Assembly (NCBI RefSeq): GCF_022965805.1
Contig: NC_133101.1
Location: 7,518,569 to 7,582,568 of the forward strand
DNA: 64,000 nucleotides
Direction: 5' to 3'
From: Primulina eburnea
Taxonomy: Eukaryota > Streptophyta > Magnoliopsida > Lamiales > Gesneriaceae
Made by a program: the position numbers and the translations under genes. The notes below the pieces were generated by a model. The model was given only the letters and a program-made list of their open reading frames with translations, did not search any database and had not been told where the DNA came from. How positions within the stretch are numbered: position 1 is the stretch's first letter; each line of letters begins with the position of its first letter. This document shows, piece after piece, positions 41,508-52,489 of this stretch.

Positions 41508-44485
41508 TCATTGGCTTTGCTCTCCCGAATCTTCACCTGTTAGCGAACGATTGTTGTCAATGTCGGTAATCTTGGAACCTGGAATGGAGTTCAAAGAAGC
41601 CAAGTCGTAGTTCCCATGGAAGGAAATGGAACTGGTCAGATTCGGCTTCGGCCCATTATAGGCTACTTCATATCTTTCTTCAGAGATAGGGTTACTGGGG
41701 GAGGGTCCGAACGTTATTGTGTTCTCGTATCTTGGTTTCTTGGGCTTCTGCTCTTGCTGGTGTCCGGGAAGAAAACTGCCAATCACAACCTGTTGCATTC
41801 AGAAGGTTTAAAAAATGATTCAAGCCTAAAAAATCCACAGGAACAGAATGTTTGCACGAATACGTCCTATGTGAATAGCGACATAGGTTGGTGCACGAGG
41901 AAGTTGTAATATCCCGCCTATCATTGGACTTCAAATCGATGATTTCAAATCCATTTCACTCATATGTGAGTGACATATTAGACTACCAATGCTCATTTTT
42001 ACCATCTATTAGGCAAAAACCCATAAAAATTATATTTGAAAAGAATTCTCAAACCTGAACAGAGCCTGCTGCCACTAGCATGCCAGCTAGACCTCCCCCC
42101 AGAACACGGCCATCCGGTCCGGCCAGAGAGATGCTCATTCCACCAGATCTACTTTTTGTCAATCCATCATCATTCAGAATAAACGATCCCGTCAACGAAA
42201 GAATCTCGAAATTCCCCTGTAGAATGAAGATCCATGTTATTTAAAATTAAGCCATCGTGTCCTCTATAAGATTCTTGGTAGTGATGGATGAAATAATCAT
42301 GTAGACAAAAATTTCAAGTTAAGTGGGTAAAAGTAAACCACAAAAAACTCGGAATGGGAGGCGATATCATATTTCTTTACATGAATGAAAGATCAATTAC
42401 ACAAGGCCACTACCTCATAGGTCAAAGTACCGCCAGAGGAATTACGTTGCTGAAGTGTAACATTTGAGATGGCGCCATTTGCAGCAAGAATGCAAATGGC
42501 TCTAGATCCTTGCTGAGAAAAGGATAGTATCTTCATACTAACATCCTGAAACAAGAAAAAGTAAAAAAAATTAATCAAAAGTAAAATGGGCCGTGAGACC
42601 CCAAATGCAACGAGTGGGATTGAAGTCCGTTTAAGTATCCAATATGGCTCATTTTAGAATTTTCGAAACACATGTATAAGAGCACAAGTGACTTGCTACA
42701 AGTTAATTTATTTAAGTTGGATGATTCGTAGTCCGAATGTAGTTTTTCCAAATACCATAGTCAATAATTTGGAATTGTAAATATACACAAAGGAAACCTC
42801 GTACAAGATTAAAGCATGCCATTATGAAGTTGGAACATATGCATGGAAAATAATACCACTACCTAGTTGCTATATTATGACATCATTTACTGCTCCAAAA
42901 ATTTAAGAACTTCTATAGGATTTAATGACTAAAATAAAGAAACTTTCTAAAATCAATCAGAATTAAAAGGAACATTGTACTAGAAAGAGGAACCAGCTTT
43001 CTTGGGATAACAAGTACCTCGCCTGCATTAACAGTGATTACATGGGGTGTAAAACTTCCACCTCCAGAATGGCCCGTCGTCCCCCCTACAACATAATAAA
43101 AAATTACAGGTATTAAATCATTGATCATTCAAAGATAAAATATCTTAGCAAGCAACTACTGCAAGTTAATATTTCTGTATCTGTGAGGACAAATAATATT
43201 CACATACTATGGCTACTTGGATAGCATAAGTTACAAGATCGAAAATCACTAAAACTATTTTCACAAGTTCCACACCAACTGCAAAAACAAAATACAAGAT
43301 CTCCACCAATCGTGCAATAATAATGGAAGTTCAATTTTTTCCCCCCTCGCCCTTTGGATCTTGCAGTCCATTTACAACGTGATGGTGCGATATCTACTAT
43401 CAACCACCGAAAAAACATGGTAAAAAACAACTTTCTTTTTTTTTTTGAACATGGTAAAAAACAACTTTCTGAGAGAGGTGCTTTAATATCAACCAGGTTA
43501 ATCCTGTGTTTCCCAGAAGCCCGATTCCCACCTGTATCATGGACCAGATCCACATAATTTTCGACCATTTTCTTGATTCTTACAACACCATTCATGCACA
43601 ATTGCACACAACAATTATACAGAAAAAGGACAGATGCTTGTTCTGTGACATCAGCTAAAAAAAAGTCATTAATAAACGAAATTGTTTCTCAACAATTATC
43701 AGCATATAAATTTCCACATTTTAAACGTGACACTTGTTTTACGTTTTATACATATAAACTTGACCCCATAATACCGAACAAAATAGAAAAGAGCAGCACT
43801 AAGACAAAAGAAGATAAGCAGATCTAATTTCTCAACACTTGTAGCCAACAGATTTATCAGTGGTTTCCAAATTTTATGCATATTTTTTTCCCACGAGATT
43901 TTCATTTTCACCCCCATCGAATATTACTAAATCGTCCTCCTTCTCTCTATCTCCTCTCGCCCAAAATCTTGGGTCCACCTTTGACGTTCAACAAAAATAA
44001 AAACAGCAGATCTCACACAAGTTAGCAATACACACTCACACACACACACACACACGCGCAAAACAAACAAATTTCATACGTTTCTTTACAAACTAACAAA
44101 TATAATATCCATATCGAAAATGGGTACCCGGACTTTCGAATTTCGACTTCTTTTTCTTCTTGAAAGAGTCAACTCTTCCGCCCAAACTCTGATTCCACGC
44201 GGAATAATCTCCAGTAAGTGGAATCGAAGCCGATATAGGCATAGGTGACAGTGCCACAACAGAACCATCTGGCGCATACTTTCTTGGCCTTCCCCTCTTC
44301 TTCTTCATCACCTCCCCGGCCGCCGGTGCTGCCACACTTGCTGGCGGATCTTCCGACGACAGCGGAGCAGTGGATCCCCCAAATTGGCTCGAACTTTCCG
44401 CCATAGGTTCGACCCTGAAGCTCTGAGGAGCTTCGTCACCTCTCACTGCAACTCCAGAGCCCATTAATCCTTCTTTCTCCTCCAT
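41508..44485 (-). CDS. AHL1-like: AT-hook motif nuclear-localized (AHL1-like) PPC-domain protein, 5 exons
   Basis: Exons (minus): 44128-44485, 43018-43085, 42414-42545, 42055-42216, 41508-41789; 1,002 nt, 333 residues. A Ser/Pro-rich N-terminus is followed by one AT-hook (KKKRGRPRKYAPDG, from residue 61), a Lys run (FKKKKKSKFE, likely nuclear targeting) and the PPC/DUF296 domain (about 130-255: SFTPHVITVNAGEDVSMKIL, SFSQQGSRAICILAANGAIS, SGGTLTYEGNFEILSLTGSF, GMSISLAGPDGRVLGGGLAG, MLVAAGSVQVVIGSFLPG). AHL proteins bind AT-rich minor groove and multimerise through PPC to regulate chromatin. The QQGSRAICIL pattern and the single canonical hook fit AHL1 rather than two-hook members (from memory). 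Intron 1 contains a CA microsatellite (about 44033-44058) and a direct duplication (43415-43470). Confidence 0.94.
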
Positions 44486-45339
44486 TAATAAACTAAACTA
44501 TATCAGACACCTACAAAATCCTTAAACTCCAGAAGATTCTCGGAACTAGCCTCACTGAATATGACAAAGATCGTGTCTTTTTCACCTCAAACACGCAGGA
44601 CTAACTGAGAAAACCTCCTTTCCACCAAAATTACCCCAAAGTAGAAATTTTAAGAACAACACAAGGTAAAACTTGAATTACCCAGAAAATCTTACAAAAA
44701 CCCAGTTCAGGAACTCGGAAATCTTGTAATCCAAGATTCAGACTCAACAATTCCAAGATCATTCCAGTATACAGGAGAAGCTCCGCTGCAGTAAAACGCG
44801 GGCTAAAATTTTAATTTTTTTTAAATATCTGCATTACAGAGCAAGATCAGAACTGTATCCGTGAAATTGGGAAAAAAAATAAAAATTTTGGTTGGTATCC
44901 GAATTTTTTTTTAGATGTAAAAATTAGGGTTTTGCGAGAAAAAGCCGATAATAATAATGAAAAATAAGCAAAGTTGGAGAATTTTAGGAATTTAAATAAT
45001 ATGAATCAATTAAATAATAGAAAAATTTATTAGGTGAGTGGCAATATTTAAATTCAAATTATGAATCGTGGTTAACAAAATGGTTTCAAATCCGTCTCGG
45101 AAATTTCGTAAATGGGGTTTAAAAATATGCAAAGTTAATGGATTTTAAATATAAAAGATTATAAAATATCTGTAATTTTTAAATTTGGAAAAAGGCAATT
45201 TATTTAATTATTTAAGGCTGTAAAGCAATTGTGGCTTGTATTTCAATATTTTCAACCCTTGACCAGTTCTTTGTCTTGTATTTTTTTTTAAATTTTGTGA
45301 GAGTACTACTGTCTACTTTGTCTCTGAGGTCAATAAAAT

Positions 45340-45512
45340 ACAAAAATTTGTGTAGGACAGTCTCACGAGTCGTATTTTATGAGACTGCTTTTTTATTTGG
45401 ATCATCTATAAAAAAATATTACTTTTTATACTAAGAGTATTACTTTTTTTGTGAATATCGGTAGGATTGACCCGTCTAATAGATAAAGATTCGTGAGACC
45501 ATCTTACAAAAG
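45340..45512 (-). repeat. GAGACCGTCTCAC-family MITE, copy C (reverse orientation)
   Basis: TTGTGTAGGACAGTCTCACGAGTCGTATTTTATGAGAC at the left, TTCGTGAGACCATCTTAC at the right; family core reversed. Confidence 0.8.
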
Positions 45513-45837
45513 ACATGCTATAACATATTTGAAAAGATTCATCTTGCAATGATCGATTCATTTGAGGGGAAACAATCTCAAATTTCCATCCAAACCTTCT
45601 CACTTTTGAGCTTTATTAAAATATTTAGACAGCTTTTTTAAAAATATATTTTCTAAATATTATTGATATCGTTTACTTGGATGAACGTGTTTGCATATGA
45701 TTAAAAATTACGTGATTTTGAAAATATTTGAGTTTAAAATAATAATAATAATTTTGTGTTTGACATAGAATACGAGATTAGTAATTAAAAGAAAAAATAT
45801 ATTTAATTTGACTGATTAGATTTGACATAAAATAAAG

Positions 45838-46017
45838 AGTAAGTCTCATATGAGACCGTCTCATGGATCTTAATCAATGAAACGGGTCAACCATACTCAT
45901 ATTCACAATAAAAAATAATACTCTAAGCATAAAAAATTATATTTTTTCATGGATAGCCCAAATAAGAGATCCGTCTCACGAATACGATCCGTGAGACCAT
46001 CTCACACAAGTTTTTGC
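45838..46017 (+). repeat. GAGACCGTCTCAC-family MITE, copy D
   Basis: AGTAAGTCTCATATGAGACCGTCTCATGGATC ... CCGTGAGACCATCTCACACAAGTTTTTGCC; complete by comparison with copies E-G. Confidence 0.85.
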
Positions 46018-46218
46018 CAAAATTAGAAAGTTAAAATTTTATCTTGTTAATAATTAATATAAATAAATAAATAAAATGAAATATAATATTAACTTTTTAT
46101 TATCATTAGATAAATAATTAATCGTTTGATTGAGATATGAAATAAATAATCAATTTACAACCAAATATTGGATATGATAGAATTATCTTTTAATATATAT
46201 AATACAAGAGTCGTGAAT

Positions 46219-46784
46219 AGGGGTGAGTAAGATTCGGTTAAACTGAATTGACCGACCGAACCGAGCCAATTCGGTTTGGTTATTTCGGAAATTCGGTTTT
46301 CAAATTTAAAAAATTCGGTTATATCGGTTAATTCAGTTCGGTTACGGTTTTCAAAATTTTGAAATCGGTTAACCGATATAATATATACTATTATTTAATA
46401 AATTTTTATATATTTTTAAATTTTTAATTTTAAAATCGATATAATATGTATTAATTGTGTTCAAACAAAACTTATATTTTTGTGATGTGTGTGATTTTAT
46501 GTTTTTATGAATTTGTGTAGATTGTAGTATTTAAAAAAAATTATATATATAATTAAAGTTAAATCATAATTTTTTTTTAAAAAAACTAATCGGTTAATTC
46601 GGTAACCAACCGAATTAACCGATTTTAATTCGGTTCGGTTTTAATCGGTTATGAAAAATAATTCGGTCGGTTCGGTTATTGAAAAATATTTCGGTCGGTT
46701 CGATTATGGAAAAATATTTCGGTTCGGTTCGGTTATGGCTAATTCGGTTCGATCGAGAACCGAATAGACTGAATGCTCACCCTA
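46219..46784. repeat. Foldback repeat built of TTCGGTT words
   Basis: Starts AGGGGTGAGTAAGATTCGG and ends CGAATAGACTGAATGCTCACCCT, an imperfect inverted pair; both arms carry arrays of TTCGGTTCGG / CCGAACCGA. This type is a common plant hAT-related MITE, but I saw no clean 8-bp duplication here. Confidence 0.65.
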
Positions 46785-46861
46785 ATCATGATATAATTTT
46801 GGATTTGCTTTGAAACATCATATATCTTTATCAAAATAACTACATGGTTTTGCTATTAAGA

Positions 46862-47080
46862 AGATGTCCGAGTTGTTCAGAAGATAAGCTATTGACAAAT
46901 AATCCAGATTTCGATTCTTCTTACCAATATTTTCTCGGAGGAACATGTCGCATAAAATTTGTCCAATGTAGTTTATCTAACCAGCGTGATTTGCAATTTG
47001 TCAACTATTTGCTTTAACCCGAAGGGTTACTCAGTACATATAACTGGTAGCGACTGAGAAATCTCTCATCATAAAAAAAA
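46862..47080 (+). repeat. tRNA-derived SINE-like repeat (degenerate)
   Basis: A-box-like GATGTCCGAGTTGTTCAGAAG and B-box-like CAGATTTCGATTCTTC 35-40 bp apart, then a body ending TACTCAGTACATATAACTGGTAGCGACTGAG and a run of A. Arrangement typical of plant SINEs; family not identified. Confidence 0.45.
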
Positions 47081-47195
47081 ACTAACCAACTACATGATGT
47101 GATGATATCATTTTTTTTTATATTTTTCTTTTTCTAATTTTTAAAAAAATAATTTTATTTAAATTTTTAAAAATATTTCATTCTTTATTTTTTGT

Positions 47196-47375
47196 TGAGT
47201 GAGTCTCATATGAGACCGCCTCACGGATTTTATTATTTGAGACGGGAAACCCTACCCATATTCACAATAAAAAGTAATACTCTTAGCATAAAAATAATAC
47301 TTTTTCATGGATGACCCAAATAAGAGATCCGTCTCACAACTACGATTCGTGAGACCGTCTCACATAAGTTTTTGT
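47196..47375 (+). repeat. GAGACCGTCTCAC-family MITE, copy E
   Basis: TGAGTGAGTCTCATATGAGACCGCCTCACGG ... GATTCGTGAGACCGTCTCACATAAGTTTTTG. First of three consecutive copies in the same orientation. Confidence 0.88.
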
Positions 47376-47446
47376 TTTTGTTTTTATTTATTTACTATAC
47401 ACATGAAATCCGCTACTTAAAATAATCCAAACTCAATGAAATAAAG

Positions 47447-47626
47447 AGTGTGTCTCATGTGAGACCGTCTCACGGATCTTATTCTGTGAGACGGGTCAAC
47501 TCTACCCATATTCACAATAAAAAGTAATACTCTTAGCATAAAAAGTAATACTTTTTCATGGATGACCCAAATAAGAGATCCGTCTCACAAATACGACCCG
47601 TGAGACCGTCTCACACAAGTTTTTGT
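47447..47626 (+). repeat. GAGACCGTCTCAC-family MITE, copy F
   Basis: GAGTGTGTCTCATGTGAGACCGTCTCACGG ... CGACCCGTGAGACCGTCTCACACAAGTTTTTG. Best preserved copy; inverted arms plus the core CATATTCACAATAAAAAGTAATACTCTTAGC. Confidence 0.9.
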
Positions 47627-47732
47627 CTGAAATAAAATCAAACACAATCTCAAGTACGGTCGATAATAACTACTTTGTTGAATTTTTTTTTCATAATTCC
47701 AAAATTGCACCAACACATTTAGCTATGATAAA

Positions 47733-47913
47733 TGAGTGGGTCTCATGTGAGACCGTCTCACGGATACTAATCTGTGAGATGAGCCAATCCTACCCATATT
47801 AACAATAAAAATTAATACTCATAGCATAAAAAATTATACTTTGTCATGGATGACCCAAATAAGATATCCGTCTCACAAATTCGACCCGTGAGACCGTCTC
47901 ACACAAATTTTTG
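47733..47913 (+). repeat. GAGACCGTCTCAC-family MITE, copy G
   Basis: GAGTGGGTCTCATGTGAGACCGTCTCACGG ... CGACCCGTGAGACCGTCTCACACAAATTTTTGCC. Third of the cluster. Confidence 0.88.
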
Positions 47914-48984
47914 CCATTATAAATAATGTATGTAAATTAAATATTAGAGTCAAACCCTTTCGAAAAATGACGGTCTTTTTCCTCATTTTTTAAAATCGTA
48001 TTCCCATTTATTTTTTGCATATAATTCATATATTTTATCGATTGAATTGTAATTCATTTGTATTTTTATTTTTTATAACAAAGTATGTCAAAATTCTAAT
48101 ATTTATGATAAAAATCATCTTACTACATATTTAATTAGTAGAATATTTCAAAACAAATATGTGGTGTTGGTTTCAATTAAACTTTGATACTACTCTATTT
48201 CAATTAAACTTCAAAAATATCAAATGACCCCCCTCATACAATACCAATGCAGCGACCAAAGATCCAACGCAAGGTAAATCAAACCGACTTTCTTGAAAGC
48301 ACATCATTTCCAGATGTTCATCCTTACCATAGCTTTTCTACCAATGTGTTCATGCTTGCTCCTGTTGTCTTGGTGCATGTTTTCCGCCTTCTCTCAACCT
48401 GCCGTTGTTCGCCTCCTTGCTGGTCAAGTATGCTTTTGTATTACATCACCTATCAAAACAACTTCAGATCGAGATAGATAAATTTCAACACCAATTACAT
48501 GTATAGACATAACAAGATAGCAAATTGATTATATGGAGACACCATCCTATAATATAGACGTTATGGAAGTTGGTATAGGAATACACCTGGTTCTGAGATG
48601 AGCTTTCGAGAACTTTGCTGCATTTTACTTTGCATTGGATCTTTGATGGTTACTTCGATCGGGGATACGCTGTAGCATACATCCTTCTACACCACACAAT
48701 AGACACTGCTTCAAATAAAGAAAGAGGTCGAAAAGTGATGGTGCTAATGGCTGTTAATTACATTAGGACAAACAAATGAAGCTGAGCTGTTGGCGCTTTT
48801 ACGGTGATGTGTTACAATACAGGAGTAAACTGCAAACATTTTGCATCAGCGATAGCCTATAAAACTTGTGATATCTTTCTTTCGCACATTATTCTATGGA
48901 GCGGGAAAAAAATTAATTCTAACAAAAAAACAAGAATACATTCGAGCTAACAACAAAACTGAACAACTCTCACGACAATTATTT

Positions 48985-51785
48985 CTACAAGTCCTGGAAT
49001 CCTCTTCTTATATTTTCCAGTACCAGTTCATTCCATGTATCAACTGGACCTGGCATGCACCAGTGCAAGCAATCCTGTGGGGGAGGCCTACCATTTGGTC
49101 CTCTCTGTGTGATTTTATTTGGGTCCGGACTTCGATATGGACCCGGATGCCCATCATGGCGATATGAAAAGGCTTCTGTGATATCCATCAGTTTCGATTT
49201 TGATTTGTTTGTCTTTTTCTTCATTGCACGGTAAAAACCTGTCACCTGTTTCTCGTGCATTACATCGGTAAAACGATTTTCAATTAATTCACCTTCTAAG
49301 ATTGGCCGTTCTTTCCCAGTGCATGATCCTCCAGTATTCCATTCTCCACCCTCGTAATGATCGGGTGAAAAGGTTCTAACAAGTGTAAGACCAGTGTAAT
49401 TTGGGTGAGTGCCTATGGCAGTAATGATTGTCTCGATTGATATTCCAAAAGCTTCAATGTTATCAATCTTCTTTAGTCTGGAATTATCAGGCCACCATAG
49501 TTGTCCTCCTACAATCTCATTGTTCAAAATATACACCGACTGCTTGGCAAACCAGTGGCCTGAGGAGAGGACAACCACATCATAACCTGAGATATAGTCC
49601 ATGAAGACCTCATCTGGTAGGTCAAGGTGGAGCTTAGCGATGCCATCGGGGGCAAAGTCAAATGGTTCAGGTGTTTGGTGCACAAGCCATGAAGACCATA
49701 TGCGAACAATCATGGTAGACGTAGATCTAAAGTAATACCGTTGCATTTTTCGGTTGCCTCCGTTTTTGGGTACCTCAACCTGAAAGAGTGCAAATGACGG
49801 ATTTACAAGTTGTAGAGCATTGTTTGTGACGCTCATGTAAAGAGATAACATTAATGAAGAGACTTTTGTTTCTAGATTAATTTACAATACTACAATAAAA
49901 GAATTCTATAACTAGCAATACCTTATATGTCAGCCAATGCAATTTGTAATCAATGTGGCACAAATAGGGTTTGATGGAGGTCGTTTATTCTTCTCCATAC
50001 ATCAGTTATATGCCAATTTTTTATAGCAGCTGGTTTTCAGGTGTACAGTTACTCCAAAACACAATTGACTATTTGAGTGATTAATAGAGAGGGAACCACA
50101 TGAATGAATTTTTTTTAAAAAAAAAACCTTCAAGGGTCAACATACAACAGCCAAAAAAAATTTGAAGTTTCCTCCATACAGAACCATTAATTGCTAAACA
50201 GCAGTGAACATAAATAATGGAAGGAAAGGGAGCAGGGAAGAAGTAGACAAAAGTAAAAGGAGAAATTTATTCTAACCTGCCACAAGATACACAGCATAGA
50301 TTCCATTTGATTTCTTGCAACTGAGTCCCCAATAAAAGCTAGCGTTTTTCCTCTCATTAACTCCAAGAACATTTTTGGGTCAAACCTAGGGAGGTCACAC
50401 TCGGAAGGTTTCCATCTCCAATTCTCATATTCCTTATCTGGCCTCCCATTTCCCTGACAATTCTGCATCTGAGTAATCACGGGACATGAGTTATTTGTGT
50501 ACAATGGCCCAATAGGATCATAGATCCAAGTGCCATGGTAAAGATCACAACCTGACACGATTAAGATAAACTCACGATGTCATATAATCTAAACAACAAC
50601 GGTAGTCGATTTTAACTTCAGCCCGTGGTATAGCATTATCATAGGAAAATATAATACAAAAAATAACATAGCAGACACCGACACATTCTGTTATTGTGCA
50701 CTTGCCAACTAAAAATTCATTAATAAGGTAATTAAAACTGACATCAAGAGAACTGATATCATTCAAATTGACACATTCTTAAAACCAGAGTTTGAGTACA
50801 GTAGTTGGAATGAAAAGTTGATTACATTCATGTCAAGTCAATGGTACATTAGGCTGCAATCAATCAGTAACACAACCATTGGCTTACGTACGACCATGAA
50901 AAACCTACCTTCAATGATTGGCAGAATGACTACGAAGTAAGAGTCAATGAATGAATATTTAAATATTTACAATGACTACTTCATTGCTAATAGAATCCAT
51001 CATCATATTCATTGGGTGTGTCAAGGAATCAAGGAACTGAATTTCTTTGAGGCAAGTGTCATATTTGTTAGCTGCGCACAAATGAAAACATCAGAAAGAC
51101 AATCCACAAAACCAACATGGAATATAACTCTCCCCAAGCTAATCAAATCTGTAGTTGTTGGACAGATAAACTTTATGTCCATCTTAGCAATAATGTATAT
51201 GCTAGCAGGTTAAAAGTGTTAACAGATAAGAAGTGACGATAAATATCACAAAGGGGGACAAAACAATTATATGAACGACTGGTTTTTGGCAGCAGTACCT
51301 GAAGAAGGTGGATTTGTAATTCCATCCTCTTCTTGTCTAACCTCAGAATATGGATGCATGTTCTTCGAATTCTTAGATTCTACCTGTATTGAACTTGACA
51401 AGTTATTCTTAGCTAGAGATCCGGGAGTCAATTTTTCAGGCACAGGTCTGCCCTCATCATCTCCTACTTTTCTTACAGGATTAATATACCCGAAAAGAGA
51501 AACACCTCCATTTCCGTGGCCAGTCAAAACTGCAGAACTCGACCAATCTGTATCTTCTTCTGGAGAACCATCGCTGTAATTGGAATTAGAAACTGAACCA
51601 CCAGTGGAATCCGAATTAACCTCTATGGATCTATCAACAAAGTAGAAATATCCACGAACTGTTGACCCAATCGGTTGTTGGACCAAGATGGTGGAGGCAA
51701 GAACCAAGAACACAGAAAGACCTCCCACTAAACCAATAATGGACAAAAAGTTCCTCGGATAGGCGGGTCTAGCCACTTCTGTCAT
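48985..51785 (-). CDS. Trichome birefringence-like (TBL) polysaccharide O-acetyltransferase, 3 exons
   Basis: Exons (minus): 51299-51785, 50277-50551, 48985-49779; 1,557 nt, 518 residues. Type II membrane topology: short N-terminal tail, membrane anchor at about residues 13-34, then a Ser-rich low-complexity stem (about 50-160). The TBL domain begins GCDLYHGTWIYD (163) with YENWRWKPSECDLPRFD; the catalytic Ser is in AFIGDSVARNQ (GDS 237-239) and the DxxH motif is DCLHW (490-493), the PC-esterase pair. TBL proteins acetylate wall polysaccharides (xylan, mannan or xyloglucan) in the Golgi; the exact substrate cannot be told from sequence. Introns are GT..AG and phases fit. A TATATATATATAA run near 52460 may be the promoter, implying a long or intron-containing 5' UTR. 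Confidence 0.95.
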
Positions 51786-52459
51786 GGAATTCTATAGAAA
51801 ACTACACAAATCAGAATTTAAGACAACCAAATTATTATTCCTCTGAATCACCACCAATTAATTGCTTTCACATACAGACATCGTACACAAAGTAATCAAT
51901 CAGTAAAATCGGTAGGCCATTATCCCCCATAACTCCTCCATTTCGACCAAAACCTGCAAAGCAACAACAACAACATAAACAAAAAGCACTGAACAGAAAA
52001 ACAAAATCGCGGCATAATTACAAATGCCATCAACAATCACTCGCTCAGAAAACAACCAAGATTTTGTTAAAACCATACGAGAACATGACCCGAAATCCAC
52101 ATCATTCCATTTAAAAAACTGGTGAATGGCAACAAAGTACACAGCCCACATAAAAAAAGAAGACAAACTTACCTGCAAAAATAAGCTCCATTCTCCCCAA
52201 AAATCAAATGCCAACCTGAAATCCCATTAATTTACATGCAATTGATGGGGATATATAACGCGTACAACGAAATTGATGAACTTTCCAATGCCGATGGATC
52301 TGAAGGGAACACAACAGCAATTATATATATTTATTGATGATCAATGCGAACCTTTTTCCCACCACCCGTAATGGGTTTTTTTTCCTATAATTATAGGAAC
52401 ACTATATTCATCCTCGAGTCAAAATCGAAACATCTGGATCCCATTAGTCGATTATAATT

Positions 52460-52472
52460 TATATATATATAA
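52460..52472 (-). promoter_or_regulatory. Possible TATA box of the TBL gene
   Basis: TATATATATATAA on the minus strand 680 bp upstream of the TBL start codon; the distance requires a long or spliced leader, so the assignment is weak. Confidence 0.25.
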
Positions 52473-52489
52473 CCAGCTTGGATTCGACG

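Noticed and set aside
48247..48481. Short plus-strand frames with a hydrophobic stretch (MFILTIAFLPMCSCLLLL...)
   Set aside because: Could be a signal-peptide exon with a donor-like CAAGTATG, but no continuation, domain or relative recognised; left unannotated.
51900..52214. 104-codon minus-strand frame upstream of the TBL gene
   Set aside because: Aromatic-rich translation of the AT-rich TBL leader; no domain, no splice logic joining it to TBL.
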